Positions 1 to 9,569 of a DNA stretch of 64,000 bases are shown piece after piece. Location of the stretch: NCBI GenBank assembly GCA_025936825.1, contig JAICSO010000011.1, positions 1 through 64,000 on the forward strand. The letters are read 5' to 3'. This DNA is from Terriglobales bacterium. Lineage in GTDB: Bacteria > Acidobacteriota > Terriglobia > Terriglobales > Acidobacteriaceae. The translations under genes were made by a program, and so were the position numbers. Under the pieces are notes generated by a model. It was not told the origin of the DNA and searched no databases. It saw only the letters and a list, made by a program, of their open reading frames with translations. Each line of letters starts with the position of its first letter. Within the stretch, counting starts at the first letter, position 1.

Positions 1-1
1 C

Positions 2-3000
2 ATCGGAGTTCCGGGCGAACTTTACCTGGCGGGTGACGGACTGGCGCGTGGCTACTACGGGCGGGATGATCTGACGGCGGAACGCTTCGTTCCCAATCCG
101 TTCTCGCAGCAGCCGAACGCGAGGATGTACCGTACCGGCGACAGTTGCCGCTATCGCGCGGACAGCACGATTGAATACCTGGGCCGCATCGACAACCAGG
201 TCAAGCTGCGCGGCTTCCGCATTGAACTGGGTGAGATCGAGAATCTGTTGGCTCAACATCAGTCAGTCCAGCAGGGCGTGGTCGTGGTTCGCGAAGACAG
301 CCCTGGCGACAAGCGCCTGGTGGGATACCTCGTTGCGAAGCCGGGACAAAAGCCGGACACCACCGAAGTTCGCGACTACCTGAGACAGGGGCTTCCTGAG
401 TACATGGTTCCGGCAACCATGGTCGTGCTCGAGACCCTTCCCCTTACCGCAAACGGAAAGATCGATCGCAAAGCCCTACCGCGGCCCGAATACGGCGCTT
501 CCGAATCGAGAGGCGAATTCATCGGACCACGAACGCCTACAGAAGAAATCATCGCTGGCATTTGGGCACAGGTACTGAACAGTGCCCGAATTGGCATTCA
601 CGACAATTTCTTTGAACTCGGCGGACACTCGCTGCTCGCCATGCAGGTCATCTCGCGCATATGCCAGGCGTTTTCGATCGAGTTGCCTCTGCTGGCCCTT
701 TTCGAAGCGCCTACAGTCGCGGGCCTCGCCGACAAGATTGCCGCCGTCCAGTCAAAGAAGAGTGCGATGCACGCCATTCCACTGGAACGTGTTGCGCGTG
801 ATAAGTCATTGCAATTGTCTTTTGCGCAGCAGCGCTTGTGGTTTCTGGACCGCCTTGATCCGCACAGCGCCTTGTACAACGTACCTCTAGTGCTGCGGCT
901 TAAAGGCACTCTGAATCTTCGAGCTCTGCGGAATTCATTGAATCGCATTCTTGAGCGGCATGAGTCTCTGCGAACCTGGTTCCGGAGCGAGGCGGGCACT
1001 CCGGTACAGATGATTACGCCCTCCCTCGAGGTGGATCTCGGGGTCATCAGCGTGATCTCGGTTCCGGAGAGAGTACGCGAAACCGAAGCACGCCGGTTGA
1101 TCGCGGCAGAAATCAATAGTCCATTTGACCTGTCAACGGGTCCGCTTATCCGAATATTGCTGGTGGAGATCTCCGCGACCGATCACGCGTTGGTTATCAA
1201 TACGCACCACATCATTAGCGATCGCTGGTCGCTTGGAGTATTGCGGGAAGAATTGATTCAGTTTTACGAACAGGAGATCGAGGGCGATATTGCGGACTGT
1301 GCTCCTCTGCCTATCCAATACTCTGATTATGCAGTTTGGCAGAGGCGGCTACTTTCCGGCGAGGCTTTGGAGGAGCAGTTAGGATACTGGAAACAGAAAT
1401 TACTCGATGCTCCCAGCAGCCTTGAATTGCCTACAGATCGGCCGCGACCGCCTGAACAGAGCTACCGCGGCGCAAACTCCGTCTTTGATCTGCCAAAAGA
1501 TCTCACAAACCAGTTGCTGGCACTCGGGCGAAACGAAGGCGCGACACTGTTCATGACACTGTTGGCGGCATTTGATATTTTGCTGTCGCGTTACTCCGGC
1601 CAGGACGACATAGTCGTGGGATCGCCAATCGCGGGACGTTCGCGTCCAGAGCTCGAGAAACTGATCGGATTCTTCGTCAACACTCTCGTGCTGCGCACCC
1701 AAGTTAATGGGAGCGAAAACTTCCGCCAGTTGCTCGCGAAAGTGCGCGAGACCGCGATGGGAGCCTACGCCCATCAGGACGTACCGTTTGAAAAGCTTGT
1801 CGAGGAACTCAGGCCCGAGCGCGATCTCAGCCGCAATCCACTGTTCCAAGTGATGTTTACCGCACAGAAAGCCGCGGCTGCTCAGCGGATGATGGGGGGC
1901 CTGCAAATCGGCGGCATGCAGAGTTCGGGTACGACCTCGAAGTTTGATCTTACCGTAACCGCCACAGAGCGCGAGGCCGAGCTACGCCTGCTGTTCGAAT
2001 ACTCCACCGATCTTTTCGACAAGAACACCATCGAACTCATGCAGCAGCATTGGCTCACGCTGCTCCAAGCGATTGTTGCAAATCCGGATCAGGCAATTGC
2101 TGATCTGCCGCTGCTCAATGCGGCGGAACAACATAAGCTCCTGCACGAATGGAACGCGACCGATCGTGAATTCGAGCGCGGCATTTGCGTTCATGACCTG
2201 GTAGCGCGCCGGGCTGCGTCTACGCCTGACGCAGTAGCGGTCGAAATGGGCGGCGAGCAGCTAACCTATGCGGAATTGAACGCGCGGGTCGACCGATTGG
2301 CACAGCACCTGCGCGCAAAAGGACTCGAGCCCGAAGCTTTGGTAGGCATTTATCTCGAGCGCTCCATCGACATGGTGGTGGCGCTCCTGGGAACTCTCAA
2401 GGCGGGTGGAGCTTATGTTCCCCTCGATCCCGCGTATCCGGCAGATCGCATCGCCTTCATTGCGGAAGACTCCCGGCTCAGCTTTTTATTGACGCAACCT
2501 GAATTAGCGCAAAAATCTCCAGCTGATCGCGCTACCGTGATTGATATTCGGACAGCATTAAACGCTGGAGAAGATGCGGCACCAGTCGTTTCACAATCGC
2601 GGCCTGAACATCTTGCCTATGTGCTCTACACCTCGGGATCGACGGGGAAACCTAAAGGTGCACAGATCACCCACGGCAATCTTACGAATTTCCTGCAGAG
2701 CATGCAGCGTGAACCTGGGTTCACCGCGGGCGATACGCTGCTGGCGATCACCACGCTTTCCTTCGACATCGCAGGTCTGGAACTTTACCTACCTCTTGTC
2801 AGTGGCGGAAAGGTGATCCTTGCCTCGCGCGAAGACGCATCGGATGCGCGGGCACTTCGGTATTTACTGGAACTGCACCGCCCAACAGTAATGCAGGCAA
2901 CCCCTGCTACCTGGCGCATGCTGATTGAGTCCGGATGGGACGGCCAACCAGAAATGAAGGTGCTGTGCGGTGGCGAAGCATTGCCATCGGACCTCGCATT

Positions 3001-4765
3001 GCAACTCATTCCTCGCTGCGCCGAACTGTGGAACATGTATGGGCCGACCGAGACCACCGTGTGGTCGTCGGTACAACGGGTGCGTGAAGTCGCAGGTACA
3101 GCCCCGATCGGCCGCCCGATCGCAAATACCACTTTTTATATTCTTGATTCGCGGCAGCAGCCGGCACCGATTGGAGTGACGGGAGAACTCTACATCGGCG
3201 GAGAAGGTGTCGCACGCGGCTATCTCAACCGTCCCGAACTTACGACGGAACGATTCGTTCGAGATCCTTTCAGCGCGAAAGCGGGAGCCCGCATGTATCG
3301 CACCGGGGACTTGGCGCGATATCTGCGCGACGGAACCGTGCAGTACCTGGGGCGTACCGATTTCCAGGTGAAGGTCCGCGGTTTCCGTATTGAGTTGGGC
3401 GAAATTGAAAATCAGCTTTCCAAGCATGCGGCGGTACAGCAGGCCATTGTCATAGTGCGAGAGGACGTGCCCGGCGACAAGCGTCTGGTCGCGTACGTAA
3501 TCCCAAAACCGGGTGAACACTTGTCCTTTGCGGAATGCCGCACTCATCTCAAGCAAAGCTTGCCCGACTATATGGTGCCGTCCGCGGTTGTGGAGCTTAC
3601 GGTTGTCCCGCTGACCCCGAATGGCAAAGTCGATCGCAAGGCTCTGCCCAAACCAAACGTAGCAAGCGACGCAGCATCGGGATCGGCGACTGCACCGCGA
3701 GATGCCCTTGAAGAAAAATTGCTAGCTTTGTGGAGACGCGTACTCAACAATTCATCCATGGGAGTGACCGATAACTTTTTCGATCTGGGCGGACATTCGC
3801 TCCTGGCGGCACAACTCATGTCGGAGATTGAGAATTCGCTAGGACGAAAAATCCCAATGGCAGTGCTCTTCCGAGGCGCTACCGTAGCGGAAATGGCTGA
3901 GGTGCTTCGCGACGGAACTGAATCCAGCGCTGAGCCTATCGCAATGAGGGTGCAGCCTGGACGGACGACGCCTTTCTTTGCCGTGGTTGCTCCCGATATG
4001 GATTCAATCGGCTACGCCGCCCTGGCTCAGGCCATGGGACCACAACAGACCTTCTACAAACTGCAGTTGCATCGAGCAGTGAGGCCGGATGCGCCCATCA
4101 CCCTGGATGAAATGCGAGCCATTGCACGCGATTATGTGCAGGCGATGAAGACGGTTCAGCCCCGAGGACCGTATTACATCGGAGGAATGTGTGCCGGCAC
4201 CCACATCGGAGAGCAGATGATCCTGCAACTCGAGGCTGAAGGAGAAAAAGTCGCAGTCTTCGCAATCTTTGACACCTGGGTGCGGCAGAATTCGCACGTA
4301 CGTTGGAAATGGCGCATTTACTACTATCACCAGAGACTGCGCGGAATGCTTCGTATGAGTCTCCGCCGGCAATTGAAAATGATTGGGGATGCCCTTTCGA
4401 AGAAGCTTCAGCGTGTTGCAACTGGGCAGAAACGCACCGAAACGTCGTTCGCGAAACTTTACTGGCCCGGCAAGGATTTCAGGACGCCACATTTCCAAGC
4501 CCCGGTGGCACTCTTCAAGCGTCCAAGGCAGCCCTTTTACTACATCAAGGACGAAACCATGGGATGGAGCGAGCGCTCACAGGGCGGCGTTCATATCTAT
4601 CGCATTGACTTCCCACACCAAATGTTGCGTGAGCCTTATATTCGCGACGTGGCAAAGCGTTTGCTCGAATGCATTTCCCGAGCAACGCCCGCGCCAGTCG
4701 AAAGGTTGCAGGTCTGGCCAAGAGTAAGCGACCAAACCCCATCCGCGATTGATGTCGAGGCTTGA
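2..4765 (+). CDS. Nonribosomal peptide synthetase, C-terminal part (A-PCP-C-A-PCP-TE), 5' truncated by the window
   Basis: The reading frame is open from base 2, and the bases before the first ATG (125) already encode the adenylation motif GELYLAGDGLARGYY, so the gene begins outside the window. In order: end of an adenylation domain (YRTGD at 125), a carrier domain (LGGHS, Ser codon near 629), a condensation domain (about 790-2090, active site HHIISDRW near 1205), a full adenylation domain (TSGSTGKPKG near 2630, YGPTETT near 3040), a second carrier domain (LGGHS near 3795) and a thioesterase (about 3940-4730). Reading the second A-domain pocket against GrsA by hand gives D-I-L-Q-L-G-M-V-W-K, close to the known glycine code; this is an inference. 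The thioesterase nucleophile elbow is G-M-C-A-G (Cys codon at 4190) rather than the usual G-x-S-x-G. It belongs to a cytoplasmic assembly line, followed after 9 bp by its activating transferase. Confidence 0.95.
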   Translation: MGVPGELYLAGDGLARGYYGRDDLTAERFVPNPFSQQPNARMYRTGDSCRYRADSTIEYLGRIDNQVKLRGFRIELGEIENLLAQHQSVQQGVVVVREDSPGDKRLVGYLVAKPGQKPDTTEVRDYLRQGLPEYMVPATMVVLETLPLTANGKIDRKALPRPEYGASESRGEFIGPRTPTEEIIAGIWAQVLNSARIGIHDNFFELGGHSLLAMQVISRICQAFSIELPLLALFEAPTVAGLADKIAAVQSKKSAMHAIPLERVARDKSLQLSFAQQRLWFLDRLDPHSALYNVPLVLRLKGTLNLRALRNSLNRILERHESLRTWFRSEAGTPVQMITPSLEVDLGVISVISVPERVRETEARRLIAAEINSPFDLSTGPLIRILLVEISATDHALVINTHHIISDRWSLGVLREELIQFYEQEIEGDIADCAPLPIQYSDYAVWQRRLLSGEALEEQLGYWKQKLLDAPSSLELPTDRPRPPEQSYRGANSVFDLPKDLTNQLLALGRNEGATLFMTLLAAFDILLSRYSGQDDIVVGSPIAGRSRPELEKLIGFFVNTLVLRTQVNGSENFRQLLAKVRETAMGAYAHQDVPFEKLVEELRPERDLSRNPLFQVMFTAQKAAAAQRMMGGLQIGGMQSSGTTSKFDLTVTATEREAELRLLFEYSTDLFDKNTIELMQQHWLTLLQAIVANPDQAIADLPLLNAAEQHKLLHEWNATDREFERGICVHDLVARRAASTPDAVAVEMGGEQLTYAELNARVDRLAQHLRAKGLEPEALVGIYLERSIDMVVALLGTLKAGGAYVPLDPAYPADRIAFIAEDSRLSFLLTQPELAQKSPADRATVIDIRTALNAGEDAAPVVSQSRPEHLAYVLYTSGSTGKPKGAQITHGNLTNFLQSMQREPGFTAGDTLLAITTLSFDIAGLELYLPLVSGGKVILASREDASDARALRYLLELHRPTVMQATPATWRMLIESGWDGQPEMKVLCGGEALPSDLALQLIPRCAELWNMYGPTETTVWSSVQRVREVAGTAPIGRPIANTTFYILDSRQQPAPIGVTGELYIGGEGVARGYLNRPELTTERFVRDPFSAKAGARMYRTGDLARYLRDGTVQYLGRTDFQVKVRGFRIELGEIENQLSKHAAVQQAIVIVREDVPGDKRLVAYVIPKPGEHLSFAECRTHLKQSLPDYMVPSAVVELTVVPLTPNGKVDRKALPKPNVASDAASGSATAPRDALEEKLLALWRRVLNNSSMGVTDNFFDLGGHSLLAAQLMSEIENSLGRKIPMAVLFRGATVAEMAEVLRDGTESSAEPIAMRVQPGRTTPFFAVVAPDMDSIGYAALAQAMGPQQTFYKLQLHRAVRPDAPITLDEMRAIARDYVQAMKTVQPRGPYYIGGMCAGTHIGEQMILQLEAEGEKVAVFAIFDTWVRQNSHVRWKWRIYYYHQRLRGMLRMSLRRQLKMIGDALSKKLQRVATGQKRTETSFAKLYWPGKDFRTPHFQAPVALFKRPRQPFYYIKDETMGWSERSQGGVHIYRIDFPHQMLREPYIRDVAKRLLECISRATPAPVERLQVWPRVSDQTPSAIDVEA

Positions 4766-4774
4766 GTTTGCCTG

Positions 4775-5503
4775 GTGAGCACTCTTCCCGATCCGCGATT
4801 CACCCTAACGCCTGGTGCAGTCCACATTTGGCACGCGGATCTCGAAAGCCAATCCACTGCGCAGCGCCTGGAACCGCTCCTCTCTCCCGACGAACTCGAG
4901 CGTGCTCGACGCTTTCGCTTTGCGGAGCATCGACGACGATTTATCGTCGCGCGTGGCTGCTTAAGGCAACTACTAGGGGCGTATCTTCAGAGCGATGCCG
5001 ACGAACTCGTTTTTTCCTACTCCGCTGAGGGGAAGCCCAGCTTAGATGTTCGCCACAGAACAGACCTCCACTTCAACGTTTCGCATTCTGGGGAAATCGC
5101 GGCGTACGGCTTCGCCTTTGGACGAAATATAGGGATCGATGTTGAACTGATTCGCCACGACGTAGACGTCGACGAGATTCCCAAGCGTTTCTTCTCGTGC
5201 GCGGAGCAGAAATGGATGAGCAGCCTGCAAGGCGAGGCCAAATATCGCGGATTCTTTCATTGCTGGACCCGAAAAGAAGCATACGTGAAGGCCCTGGGTA
5301 CGGGTCTGTCCTTGCCGCTGCGAGACTTCGATGTTTCCTTGATGCCGGGACAACCGGCAAAGCTGTTGGCCACCCGTCCGGACGCGAGGGTGGCTGATCG
5401 CTGGCAGATGGCTTCGCTTGACTTCGGATCGGAGTACGCTGCCGCCGTGATCGTGGAAGGCGACATCAATAAGCTGGAACAGCGAGAATTCACCCCCGGT
5501 TGA
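4775..5503 (+). CDS. 4'-phosphopantetheinyl transferase, Sfp type
   Basis: A 242-residue protein of the Sfp/Gsp/HetI superfamily, which moves phosphopantetheine from coenzyme A onto the carrier-domain serine of NRPS, PKS or ACP proteins. Visible family motifs are FNVSHSGE, then GIDVELI (Mg-binding Asp and Glu), and WTRKEAYVKALGTGL towards the C-terminus. It starts with GTG 9 bp after the NRPS stop codon, so it is very likely co-transcribed with it and primes its two carrier domains. The length matches Sfp-type enzymes rather than the short AcpS type. Confidence 0.95.
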   Translation: MSTLPDPRFTLTPGAVHIWHADLESQSTAQRLEPLLSPDELERARRFRFAEHRRRFIVARGCLRQLLGAYLQSDADELVFSYSAEGKPSLDVRHRTDLHFNVSHSGEIAAYGFAFGRNIGIDVELIRHDVDVDEIPKRFFSCAEQKWMSSLQGEAKYRGFFHCWTRKEAYVKALGTGLSLPLRDFDVSLMPGQPAKLLATRPDARVADRWQMASLDFGSEYAAAVIVEGDINKLEQREFTPG

Positions 5504-5573
5504 TCAACAATTTTGTCCATGTGACTTCCGACACGAGGTTTTTCAGCTAAGTTAGTGCACAATTAAGCTTCCC

Positions 5574-7094
5574 ATGAATCCCGCCTCCGAAGTTCCGCCC
5601 AGCGAACCAGTTGCGCCGGCAGCGCCCGCCCATGCCCAACTGGACGGCACTCTGGTGCGCGGCTTGGCGTGGACTGCCGGAATGAAGTGGGGGGCACAGA
5701 TTTTTTCATGGGCCTCTACGCTGATCGTTGCCCGCATCTTGAATCCGCAGGATTACGGTGTGGTCGGGATGGCAACGGTGTACCTGGGCTTTGCGAACCT
5801 AATCAGTGAATTTGGCGTCGGCACGACCGTAATCACGCTGCGCGACCTCGCCGAGGAAGACATCGCGCAATTGAATGGGTTCGCCGTCCTGCTCGGGATT
5901 GCCGGATTCCTGCTCTCTTGTGTCGCAGCCGTCCCCCTGGGAAAGTTCTTCAAATCGCCGGAACTGCCATGGGTCGTAGTGGCAATGAGCACAACGTTTC
6001 TCATAAGTTCATTTCAGTCGGTGCCGGCGGCATTGCTGCAACGTGATCTCCGGTTCAAACTGATGAGCCTCATTGATGGGACCAAGAGCTTCGCCATGGC
6101 ATTGGTCGCCGTAATTTTTGCGGTCCTGGGCTTCCGCTACTGGACGCTGGTATTGGCGGGGGTCTCCAGCGCGGTTGTTGGGACTGCGTTGGTCCTTTCC
6201 ATGCGACGCCACCGCATTGCAATGCCACATCCGAGCCGACTGAGCCATGTTCTGCGATTCAGTTGGCACGTGATCACCGGACGGGTTTCCTGGTACACGT
6301 ATTCGAATGCGGATTTCGTGGTCTCGGGAAAGATTCTCGGACAGGACGCACTAGGAGCGTACACCGTGGCATGGAACCTGGCGACGGTTCCAGTCGAGAA
6401 GATTACGGGAGTGTTGAATTCCGTGACACCCGCGCTCTACTCTGCTGTTCAAAAGGACAAAGCCGCCCTGCGGCGCTACATGCTCACGCTGCTCGAAGGA
6501 ATTGGCCTAATAACTCTTCCGCTCAGCGTTGGTATCGCGCTGGTAAGCCGCGAATTTGTGCTGGTCTTCCTCGGATCCAAGTGGGCGACTGCGATTTTGC
6601 CTCTTATGTTCTTGGGTTTTTATGCCAGCGTCCGCTCACTTATCCCGATTATTTGGTCGATTTTGAATGTAGTCGGCGATTCCGCATACAGCATGTGGAG
6701 TGCGATGGCCATGGCTCTTGTATTACCCTGCGCATTCGTGTTCGGCAGCCACTGGGGAAATGCAGGTATCGCAGCAGCATGGATGATCGGATTCCCGATC
6801 GTGGGAATCCCAGTCACGGGGCGCGTTTTCTGGAGAATCGAGATGTCATGGACAGAGTTCTTTCGGGTACTCATGCCGGCCATCATAGGTTGCTTGATGA
6901 TGGCCGCAGCGGTGCTGGGACTAAAGAGTTTCTTGCCATCTAACTTCAACACGGGGCTGCGTCTGGCGTTCTGCGTTCTCGCCGGGGCGATTGCTTACAT
7001 TCTGGTTGCTGGCGGCCTGAGCTATTCAAGACGGCACGCGCTGAAGAAGGCTATCGGACTGCTACGCAATCGTGGCGCAAGCGCCATTGCCTAA
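5574..7094 (+). CDS. Polysaccharide-type flippase (Wzx/MOP superfamily membrane transporter)
   Basis: A 506-residue, strongly hydrophobic protein with many transmembrane segments from about residue 35 to the end and a short Pro/Ala-rich cytoplasmic N-terminus. The opening GLAWTAGMKWGAQIFSWAST followed by VARILNPQDYGVVGMA is typical of Wzx-like lipid-linked oligosaccharide flippases of the MOP superfamily. It lies 70 bp after the phosphopantetheinyl transferase on the same strand, so it may export the nonribosomal product, or it may be an unrelated surface-polysaccharide flippase. The sequence does not decide. ATG start at 5574. Confidence 0.9.
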   Translation: MNPASEVPPSEPVAPAAPAHAQLDGTLVRGLAWTAGMKWGAQIFSWASTLIVARILNPQDYGVVGMATVYLGFANLISEFGVGTTVITLRDLAEEDIAQLNGFAVLLGIAGFLLSCVAAVPLGKFFKSPELPWVVVAMSTTFLISSFQSVPAALLQRDLRFKLMSLIDGTKSFAMALVAVIFAVLGFRYWTLVLAGVSSAVVGTALVLSMRRHRIAMPHPSRLSHVLRFSWHVITGRVSWYTYSNADFVVSGKILGQDALGAYTVAWNLATVPVEKITGVLNSVTPALYSAVQKDKAALRRYMLTLLEGIGLITLPLSVGIALVSREFVLVFLGSKWATAILPLMFLGFYASVRSLIPIIWSILNVVGDSAYSMWSAMAMALVLPCAFVFGSHWGNAGIAAAWMIGFPIVGIPVTGRVFWRIEMSWTEFFRVLMPAIIGCLMMAAAVLGLKSFLPSNFNTGLRLAFCVLAGAIAYILVAGGLSYSRRHALKKAIGLLRNRGASAIA

Positions 7095-7336
7095 GCCCAG
7101 TTTCCAACAACTTGCGGGCAAGATTTCGGTGACCTTTCGCGTGCTCCTTTTGTAACTTGGCGAACCCCTCGGGAGTCGCCTAGAGTCAAGCCATCCACGG
7201 AAAGCCGCGCCCCCGGCTAAATTCATGCATTTATTGCCCCTGACCGGAGTAGGGTCTTCGGCAAACGACGTGCATCCAATAGCTGTAGGCGGCCTGCGGG
7301 CCATGGTTATTTGTGCAATTTTTGGATGGTTGGGGA

Positions 7337-8311
7337 ATGAAGTACATAGGTCTCATTCTGTGTCTCGTTTTGACGGTCTGCGCCGGCTACCCGAGCATGG
7401 CTCAGCAGACGCAGGCCTATGTCGCTCCGGGGCTTTCAGTTAGTTCCACCGGATACAACGATACCTCGACTGACGTCATCACGATCCAGAAGCGGGTCGA
7501 CGAAGTGAACGTGCTGTTCATTGCCATGGACAAACATGGCAAGTTCGTCCGCGACCTCAAAGAGGGTGATTTCCACGTTCTGGATGACCACAAGCCTCCG
7601 CAATCCATCGTGCGTTTCAGTCAGCAAACAGATTTGCCGTTGCAGTTAGGCTTGCTGATCGATACCAGTGGATCCATCCATGGCCGCTTCGAATTCGAGC
7701 AAAATGCGGCCGCCGGATTTCTGCAACATACGATCCGCGCCCACTATGACCATGCATTTGTCATGGGATTCAACACCCGCAGCAGTATCTCGCAGGAGTA
7801 CACAGATAACGTGGCGCTTCTGCAAACCGGGGTTCATCACCTGGAAGACGGCGGCGGAACGGCGCTATATGACGCCATTTATAGCGCCTGCAAGACGCAC
7901 ATGATGAACGATGACTCCGATCGCCCCGTCCGGCGCGCGCTGGTCGTGGTTAGCGATGGCGAGGACAATCAAAGCGAACATTCCCGCGCGCAAGCCATTG
8001 AAATGGCGCAGCGGGCACAGGTCATCATCTACACAATTTCAACCGACGACAGCGGGTTGATTCTGCGCGGCGACCGAGTGCTTCAACAGCTGGCGGACTC
8101 GACCGGCGGCCGAGCCTTCTTCCCCTACAAGATGAAGGACATCAAGAATTCCTTCGCTGCCATCGAGGACGAGCTGCGCAGCCAATATGTGATCTCCTAC
8201 CATCCGGCGGACTTCGATGCTGATGGGCGCTACCGCTCGATTCAAATCACCGCACTTAAGAAGGACCTGCAGGTGCGGGCTCGCACTGGCTACTTCGCTC
8301 CCAAGCAGTAA
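7337..8311 (+). CDS. Secreted VWFA-domain protein (acidobacterial VWFA-related family)
   Basis: About 324 residues. An N-terminal signal peptide (MKYIGLILCLVLTVCAG, then MAQQ) is followed by a short domain with FVRDLKEGDFHVLDDHKPPQ, as in the VWFA-related proteins abundant in acidobacterial genomes. The von Willebrand A domain follows, with an intact MIDAS-like LLIDTSGSIHGRF, then GGGTALYDAI and VVVSDGEDNQSEHS. Such domains bind Mg or another divalent ion and mediate protein contacts in the periplasm or at the cell surface; no substrate can be read. A GTG at 7313 in frame would add eight residues; ATG 7337 is preferred because the signal peptide then starts with Met-Lys. Confidence 0.88.
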   Translation: MKYIGLILCLVLTVCAGYPSMAQQTQAYVAPGLSVSSTGYNDTSTDVITIQKRVDEVNVLFIAMDKHGKFVRDLKEGDFHVLDDHKPPQSIVRFSQQTDLPLQLGLLIDTSGSIHGRFEFEQNAAAGFLQHTIRAHYDHAFVMGFNTRSSISQEYTDNVALLQTGVHHLEDGGGTALYDAIYSACKTHMMNDDSDRPVRRALVVVSDGEDNQSEHSRAQAIEMAQRAQVIIYTISTDDSGLILRGDRVLQQLADSTGGRAFFPYKMKDIKNSFAAIEDELRSQYVISYHPADFDADGRYRSIQITALKKDLQVRARTGYFAPKQ

Positions 8312-8368
8312 TCACGACCTTCTTACGATCAGTGCTAGAATCGCATCCAACGTTACAAGAGTTTCTCC

Positions 8369-9142
8369 ATGTTCTTCCGTCAATTCACCGCCGCAGCGCT
8401 AGCTTTAGGACTAGCGGTAACTGCGTCAGCAGCAACGCAGCAACGTAAGGCTCACAAGCCGAAGGCTTCCAGACCAGCGGTTCAGCCGCAATCAACACCC
8501 GCTCCACAACAACAAGCGGCTCCGCAGCCACCGCCTCCAACCCCAGAGCATGGACCTTCCTCGCCGCCCGACGTCACATTCCGCAACGGGCAGCTGACCA
8601 TTGTTGCGAGGAACTCGACGCTGAGTGACGTGCTGAACCAAGTGCGAAGCAAGACCGGCGCCTCGATCGATATGCCCGCAGCTCCGTCAAATGATCGTGT
8701 CGTAGGGCAGTTCGGCCCAGGAGCTCCGCGCGATGTCATGGCGCAACTCCTCAACGGATCCCATTTTGATTACGTTATGGTGGGATCTCCGTCGGATCCT
8801 TCGGGACTAAAGAAAGTTGTGCTGACCGCAAAGATGAATGGCCCCCTGCCAACCCCGCCGCAGCCGAACAATCCATCGGCGCAGGCCTACAACCCAGGCA
8901 TACAGGCCACTCCGCAGATCGACCAGGACCAGCAGGACCAACCTACCGAAGACAGTACGGATGTCCAGCCCGATTCGGCGCCCCCCTCTGAGCAACAGGA
9001 GGAGCCGCAGGGCGAACAACCGCCACAGCAGCCCAATCCGAACGGTGGGCCAGTGGTGAAGACGCCAGAGCAATTGTTGCGCGAGTTACAGCAGCAGCAA
9101 CAACAGCAACAGCAAAATCAGGGACAACCGCCGCAGCAGTAA
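8369..9142 (+). CDS. Secreted Pro/Gln-rich protein with a secretin/TonB-like short N-terminal (STN-like) domain
   Basis: 257 residues with an Ala-rich signal peptide. A Pro/Gln/Ala-rich linker (to about residue 65) leads to a compact domain with LTIVARNSTLSDVLNQV, then IDMP, VVGQFGPGAPRDVMAQLL and FDYVMVG. That pattern resembles the STN domain found at the N-terminus of secretins and TonB receptors. The last 110 residues are low complexity, with poly-Gln, Pro and acidic stretches. It follows the VWA gene by 57 bp and may share its transcript. Periplasmic or outer-membrane-associated scaffolding is possible, but the function is unknown. Confidence 0.8.
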   Translation: MFFRQFTAAALALGLAVTASAATQQRKAHKPKASRPAVQPQSTPAPQQQAAPQPPPPTPEHGPSSPPDVTFRNGQLTIVARNSTLSDVLNQVRSKTGASIDMPAAPSNDRVVGQFGPGAPRDVMAQLLNGSHFDYVMVGSPSDPSGLKKVVLTAKMNGPLPTPPQPNNPSAQAYNPGIQATPQIDQDQQDQPTEDSTDVQPDSAPPSEQQEEPQGEQPPQQPNPNGGPVVKTPEQLLRELQQQQQQQQQNQGQPPQQ

Positions 9143-9180
9143 TTTTGAATATGTTTGAATCCGATGGAGGAAATCCGGGG

Positions 9181-9360
9181 TCAGTCTGCCCCAACGTGGC
9201 TTTCGGTGTGGACCAGAACGAGTGCGGGCTTGGGGGCGCGATCACGGGCGGCGAAGGCGTGCAACAGGGCAAGAACACCGGTATAAGCTAAGCTAATTCC
9301 GAGAACCACGGATCCGGCGACGGTCAAGATCATGACAGCAACTGCAAACAAACTCCCCAC
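9181..9360 (-). CDS. Possible small single-span membrane protein (about 59 aa)
   Basis: On the minus strand a short frame runs from GTG (9358-9360) to TGA (9181-9183). It would encode about 59 residues starting [20 protein letters not shown], with one long hydrophobic segment and then a basic, Pro-containing tail ([13 protein letters not shown]). ATG 9331-9333 is an alternative start giving 50 residues. The clear hydrophobic-then-charged pattern looks like a small membrane protein, but there is no strong ribosome binding site and no homology was checked. It fills most of the gap between the neighbouring genes. Confidence 0.35.
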   Translation of the reverse strand: MGSLFAVAVMILTVAGSVVLGISLAYTGVLALLHAFAARDRAPKPALVLVHTESHVGAD

Positions 9361-9456
9361 GTTCGGCCCGCTTTCCCGTCGACAAGCGGCAAAATCAACG
9401 GTTTAGATCCGGTCGCCTCGGTTGCGCGAGGCCCGGTGCGCTTAACTCTACCCGCG

Positions 9457-9484
9457 TTGACCCTGGCCGCTGTTTACTTATAAG
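9457..9484 (+). promoter_or_regulatory. Putative sigma-70 type promoter of uvrA
   Basis: TTGACC at 9457-9462 and TATAAG at 9479-9484 are separated by 16 bp. Transcription would start near 9491, which excludes the in-frame GTG at 9489 as the start and supports ATG 9570 for uvrA. Confidence 0.5.
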
Positions 9485-9569
9485 ATACGTGAGTAGAACT
9501 GCGCATCTCCACTCTCCATCATTTCTGGTGCCCCGTCCACGTTACGAAGGTGCATTACTGTTGAGTCAA

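Noticed and set aside
125-127. ATG 125 as the start of the NRPS
   Set aside because: The bases before it already encode a conserved adenylation-domain motif in the same frame, so the gene starts outside the window.
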